NCBI GenBank assembly: GCA_904420265.1
Contig: CAJFUU010000084.1
Coordinates: 1-17,510 of the forward strand
Origin: an uncultured Clostridia bacterium
GTDB taxonomy: Bacteria > Bacillota > Clostridia > Christensenellales > Aristaeellaceae
Direction of reading: 5' to 3'
DNA: 17,510 nt
Shown here: positions 14,435-17,510 of the stretch, piece by piece
Layout of the letters: each line of letters starts with the position of its first letter
Position numbering within the stretch: the stretch's first letter is position 1
Translations under genes and position numbers: made by a program
The notes under the pieces: generated by a model
Database searches by the model: none
Seen by the model: only the letters and a program-made list of their open reading frames with translations
What the model was told of the DNA's origin: nothing

Positions 14435-14518
14435 CTATTTGTTCTTCGTCATAAAGTACATGACAATTCCGGCGCAAACCATTACCGCGCCAACCACTAT
14501 CCAAAAGACCGGATTCAT
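14435..14518 (-). CDS. 27-residue predicted single-span membrane microprotein
   Basis: The frame encodes MNPVFWIVVGAVMVCAGIVM followed by YFMTKNK and a TAG stop. It is a hydrophobic helix of about 20 residues with a positive C-terminal tail, so the C-terminus should be inside. A strong AAGGAGG lies 7 bases before the ATG at 14518, much better than chance for this region. I do not recognise a named family. No close partner gene is on the same strand: the next one upstream is the CAP/Ig-like gene, whose stop is about 590 bp away. Confidence 0.6.
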   Translation of the reverse strand: MNPVFWIVVGAVMVCAGIVMYFMTKNK

Positions 14519-15108
14519 GCCCCAACCTCCTTATAAACGCGAATTGTTCCTCCAAAACGGGCGCGCGCTTGCGCGCAAAGTTTTTCGCAGAGCGCCTTCA
14601 CAATTCCATTGGCGCTCCCGCTTCCCGGCAGCCTCAATTCCCCTTTCCCCGGGAGCGCTCCAAACGGGCGCGCACTTGCGCCAACAGCGCGGGAGAAACG
14701 GGATTTGTCTATCCAACCGGCTTGCGCACGCTGCCGGGCAACGCTCCGCGGTATATCCACATTTTCCCGCCGTCCGCTTTGCACAGCGTTTTACCGGTTT
14801 CACTGGGAATCCGGCGCAAGCCTGGCTTTCTGCGCAGGCGTTCTTCCCGACCATGGCCAATATGGCCGCCGTCCATGGCGAGGATGAAAGCCGGGTTACG
14901 GCTTGGCGGATAGGTCTCCCATTCCAAATAGCGGCGCCGGCGTTTTCCGGAAATTCCGCATGGGCATCCTGCGTTTGCGCGCTGGCGTTCCGCCCGTTGG
15001 GGCGGCCTGCCTTTGTTTGCGATAAACCCCTTCAGGTCCCTGGCGATAATATATGAAACCGCCTTTTATCCATCCCCGGCATAAGTTCTGTTTCCTCGGC
15101 CGCAGGCC
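14519..15108. other. Gene-poor stretch with a possible gene remnant on the minus strand
   Basis: No intact gene is seen. On the minus strand about 14700-14940 gives a protein-like run (RYLEWETYPPSRNPAFILAM, then DGGHIGHG, GGKMWIYRGALPGSVRKPVG) that meets a TAG and continues in frame as TNPVSPALLAQVRARLERSR. There is no start or ribosome binding site and I do not know the family, so it may be a decayed gene or chance. No clear terminator was found after the CAP/Ig-like gene. Confidence 0.25.
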
Positions 15109-16302
15109 CTACCCCAAAACCGTCAACGCGCAAGCATCCGCTTTGCCGTTGACCGCTGTGGCGCGAATTTCGCAGCTTCCCGCGCCCACCGCCGTGACAA
15201 CGCCGTTCTCCACCGTAGCTACGCTTTCATCGCTGCTCGACCAGGCAACGCTCAAATCGTCCGCCCAATCCGGCACCACCGCCGCTGTAAGCGCCAGCGT
15301 TTCTCCAACCCGCATCTGCGTCTGGCGCGGGGAAATCTCCACGGAGGCGGGTTCCACCGGATAAAGGGAGATCATTTCCACGACATAGGAAATCGCCGCG
15401 CCCGCGCCGGTTCCGGCCTCGACCAGCCAGCGCTGGTTCTGCTCGTAATCTTCCTCGACTTCGGGTCGGAAAATCAGGCACGGCCCTGCGCCGTAGCCGC
15501 CGCTGTCGACGGCAAAATAGCCGCCATCGCCGGGAAAGTTGTAGACCGCGCCGGTTTCCAGGTTGGTCAGGCGCGCCCATGCGCCGTCCGTATCGTAGAT
15601 TTCCGGGTTGAGCACGATCGACCAGGCCAGTTCCGCGCTCATCAACTCCGCCGGGAACGCACCCGCCGACGGCCAGGCCACGTATTCCCACGCGCCCGGC
15701 TCTCCCTGCAAATCGTGCGCATACATGGTAATATAGCTCGCGCCGTTTGCATCGCCGGCAAGGCCAAATCCCGTATAACCCATGACGGGGTTGAAAAGCC
15801 AGCGCCGGTGGCCAAGGGTAGAAAGGTTCTGTTCGCCGTCGTCGCGGGCAAAATAGGCCAGGCCCTGCCGGAGCACGTCTTCGCTTGTCCAGTTGAGGCT
15901 GACGATGTTGCAGGTTCCCGCCGCGTAAAGCGCCTTGTCGTAAAAAGCGGCGTCCATGTCCGCCGGGGCGGGCGGCTCGTGGCTGACAAAGCCGTTTGCC
16001 GCCGTAAGCACCGCGCCATATTGGGCGATGCCGGTGAGGGCGGAATCCAGTTCCACTTCCTCCAGTCCCGCCAGCCAGCGCAGGAAATTCAGATAGTCCA
16101 GCGCGTCTGAAAGCGCTTCCGGCCGCACCTCGCCCGCGGCGTAGGGCGCGCTTACAGAGGGCTCGGAAAGGTACAGGTTCCCCGCCGACCAGTCGCTGAT
16201 TTTTGCATATTGCGCGCGCACTTCCTCACGGGTGTGCGCCGATGCGGGCGCAAACAGCAGCAAAACTGCCGCCAGCGCCGCCAAAAAGCCTCGCAAACGC
16301 AT
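15109..16302 (-). CDS. Secreted CAP-domain (SCP/PR1-like) protein with C-terminal bacterial Ig-like domain
   Basis: This encodes 397 residues. It begins with a signal peptide (MRLRGFLAALAAVLLLFAPASA, cleavage after ASA) and has no later membrane segment. A CAP-like domain occupies about residues 55-260, with ALDYLNFLRWLAGL, GIAQYGAVL, FVSHEPPAP and LSTLGHRRWLFNPVMGYTGF; the SHE and GHRRW histidines are the usual cavity residues. The C-terminal about 80 residues match a BIG2-type Ig-like fold: VEISPRQTQMRVGETLALTA, WSSSDESVATVENGVVTAVG and GSCEIRATAV. Firmicutes proteins of this layout are exported and may bind the wall; the activity is unknown. The ATG at 16302 has GGAAGG 8 bases upstream; the open frame extends about 300 bases further back, but without a signal-peptide-like start. 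Confidence 0.88.
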   Translation of the reverse strand: MRLRGFLAALAAVLLLFAPASAHTREEVRAQYAKISDWSAGNLYLSEPSVSAPYAAGEVRPEALSDALDYLNFLRWLAGLEEVELDSALTGIAQYGAVLTAANGFVSHEPPAPADMDAAFYDKALYAAGTCNIVSLNWTSEDVLRQGLAYFARDDGEQNLSTLGHRRWLFNPVMGYTGFGLAGDANGASYITMYAHDLQGEPGAWEYVAWPSAGAFPAELMSAELAWSIVLNPEIYDTDGAWARLTNLETGAVYNFPGDGGYFAVDSGGYGAGPCLIFRPEVEEDYEQNQRWLVEAGTGAGAAISYVVEMISLYPVEPASVEISPRQTQMRVGETLALTAAVVPDWADDLSVAWSSSDESVATVENGVVTAVGAGSCEIRATAVNGKADACALTVLG

Positions 16303-16375
16303 TGTGCAATCCTTCCAAATTCGTTGTTTTATGCAATATTCCCCGCAAAAGACGAAATTCCTTCTGAAAAAGGTC

Positions 16376-16404
16376 TTTTCAAATCGGGGGTTTTCTGTTA
16401 AAAT
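16376..16404 (+). promoter_or_regulatory. Probable promoter of the EF-G-like gene
   Basis: TTTTCA (16376-16381), 17 bp, TAAAAT (16399-16404) lies in an AT-rich patch between the two divergent genes. It implies a leader of about 230 nt before the start codon, in which a 66-residue open frame (16414-16614) has no ribosome binding site and no family resemblance. Confidence 0.5.
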
Positions 16405-16638
16405 ACATACATAATGGCTTGTCAGGCGCTGAAGTGGCCTGAAACCCGCGGAAAAAGTCAGTCCGTTTCCGTCGTTCCCGCGCGGACAATCAATATCGGT
16501 TATCCGGCGGACGGGAGAACGCGGCGCTTTCCCCGGGTGTTTCGGGCATATTTCAATCCGAATAGACCGCTCCCGCGTGGGGCGCTCGTTTTGCGCGCAC
16601 GCAGGCATCTATAACCTATCAACAGGGGGAGTTCGTAC

Positions 16639-17510
16639 ATGAAGGACTATCAGGCCAAAAACATCCGCAATATTGCCGTTGTCGGTCACGGCAGCGAGGG
16701 CAAGACCACGCTGGTCGAGGCCCTGCTGTATACCACCGGCACCATCGACCGCCAGGGTCGCGTTGAGGACGGCACCACCGTCACCGACAGCGAGCCGGAA
16801 GAGAAGCGCCGTCAAATTTCGATCAGCGCCGCCGTCGCTCCCCTGGAGTGGAAGGACGTCAAGGTGAACCTGATCGACGTGCCCGGCTACTTCGACTTCG
16901 CGGGCGAAATGGTCGGCCCGATGGCCGTGGCAGAGGGCGCAATTATCACTGTGGGCGCAGTTTCCGGCCTGAACGTGGGCGCGGAGAAGGCGTGGGCAAT
17001 GTGCGACAAGACCCATACCTCCCGCATGATCGTCATTAACCAGATGGACCGCGAAAACGCCAACTTCAGCCGCGCGCTTTCCACCATCACCGACAAGTAT
17101 GGCAGCCACATCGCGCCCATCGAGGTGCCCATCATGGAGGGCGGCAAATTCACCGGCGTTGTGTGCGTGCTGGAAAACAAGGCCTACACCGGCGAGGGCA
17201 AGACCCTCAAGGAAATCGAGATTCCCGCCAGCATGGCCAGCGATGTCGAAAGCGCTCGCGAAGCCATCATGGAAGCCGCGGCCGGCGCCGAGGACGAACT
17301 GATGGAGAAGTACTTCGAGGAAGGCGAGCTGACGCCCGACGAGATCATGCACGGCCTGCGCCAGGGCATCAAGGACGGCACGGTGGTGCCGGTGGTATGC
17401 TGCTCGTCGCTGACGCGCGTGGGCCTTGCCAAGCTGCTGGACAACCTCATCGACCTCATGCCCTCCCCGGCGGGCTCCGCGCTCGAGGGCGTCAACCCCA
17501 AGAGCGGCGA
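16639..17510 (+). CDS. EF-G-like translational GTPase paralogue, N-terminal part
   Basis: The gene runs off the right edge; about 290 residues are present. It starts MKDYQAKNIRNIAVVGHGSE, with the P-loop GHGSEGKT at 16-23, a switch I segment RRQISISAA (58-65), G3 DVPGYFDF (80-87) and G4 NQMD (134-137), then the G' insertion and MPSPAGSALEG. This is the EF-G-like family found beside true fusA in many Clostridia. In EF-G the G3 motif is DTPGH, with the histidine that positions the hydrolytic water; here it is Tyr84, and switch I has Ser where EF-G has Thr. It may act on the ribosome differently from EF-G or have another role. GGGGGA lies 8 bases before the ATG. It is divergent from the CAP/Ig-like gene. 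Confidence 0.92.
   Translation, partial: MKDYQAKNIRNIAVVGHGSEGKTTLVEALLYTTGTIDRQGRVEDGTTVTDSEPEEKRRQISISAAVAPLEWKDVKVNLIDVPGYFDFAGEMVGPMAVAEGAIITVGAVSGLNVGAEKAWAMCDKTHTSRMIVINQMDRENANFSRALSTITDKYGSHIAPIEVPIMEGGKFTGVVCVLENKAYTGEGKTLKEIEIPASMASDVESAREAIMEAAAGAEDELMEKYFEEGELTPDEIMHGLRQGIKDGTVVPVVCCSSLTRVGLAKLLDNLIDLMPSPAGSALEGVNPKSG

Noticed and set aside
14115..15056. 313-residue open frame on the plus strand
   Set aside because: It overlaps the microprotein on the other strand, has no ribosome binding site and no recognisable domain.
1..17510. tRNA, rRNA, riboswitch, T-box or CRISPR features
   Set aside because: By eye, no tRNA T-arm motif, T-box antiterminator, regularly spaced repeats or known RNA core was found; a covariance-model scan was not possible here.

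Overview
The window is a 17.5 kb piece of a GC-rich bacterial chromosome. The gene content (split two-subunit transketolase, Firmicutes-type CAP + bacterial Ig-like secreted protein, CapA-family protein, a GHGSEGKT-type EF-G paralogue, small HMA protein ending in LFSFLHK) together with AGGAGG-like ribosome binding sites and sigma-A-type promoters points to a high-GC Clostridia member (Bacillota), probably gut-associated. This assignment is inference from family resemblance; nothing in the window gives a species. No tRNA, rRNA, CRISPR array, transposase or phage gene was found.

Layout. Positions 1-1503 (minus) carry a two-gene transketolase operon, whose C-terminal subunit runs off the left edge. 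It is driven by a strong promoter whose -10 abuts a 35 bp palindrome. Positions 1839-2550 are a hairpin-rich non-coding repeat element; a diverged second copy lies in opposite orientation at about 13620-14122. Positions 2583-4645 (minus) look like a three-gene operon: a frameshifted ketopantoate-reductase-like gene, a membrane-anchored methyltransferase and a small HMA metal-binding protein, preceded by a perfect GTTAGT-N4-ACTAAC palindrome. Positions 5287-5927 hold a decayed two-cluster ferredoxin gene with at least three frameshifts. The 640 bp between these two pseudogenes has no recognisable gene but starts with a perfect consensus promoter.

The centre is a divergent pair separated by about 320 bp. 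On the minus strand (6215-9433) is a 1072-residue membrane protein: a Tyr/Asp/Gly-rich acidic N-terminus, two membrane segments, a Ser/Thr/Pro linker and 13 copies of a His/Cys module ([YF]H-x4-[CH] ... C-x2-C). On the plus strand (9752-11071) is a membrane-anchored CapA-family protein with a similar Pro/Ser/Thr linker and replaced metal-site residues. This pair is the best candidate here for an undescribed cell-surface system.

Positions 11123-12556 contain no gene but a degenerate ~210 bp tandem duplication. mutY follows (12557-13576, plus), then the second repeat element, a 27-residue predicted membrane microprotein (14435-14518, minus), a gene-poor stretch with a possible gene remnant, a secreted CAP/Ig-like protein (15109-16302, minus) and, divergently, the start of an EF-G-like GTPase (16639 to the right edge, plus).
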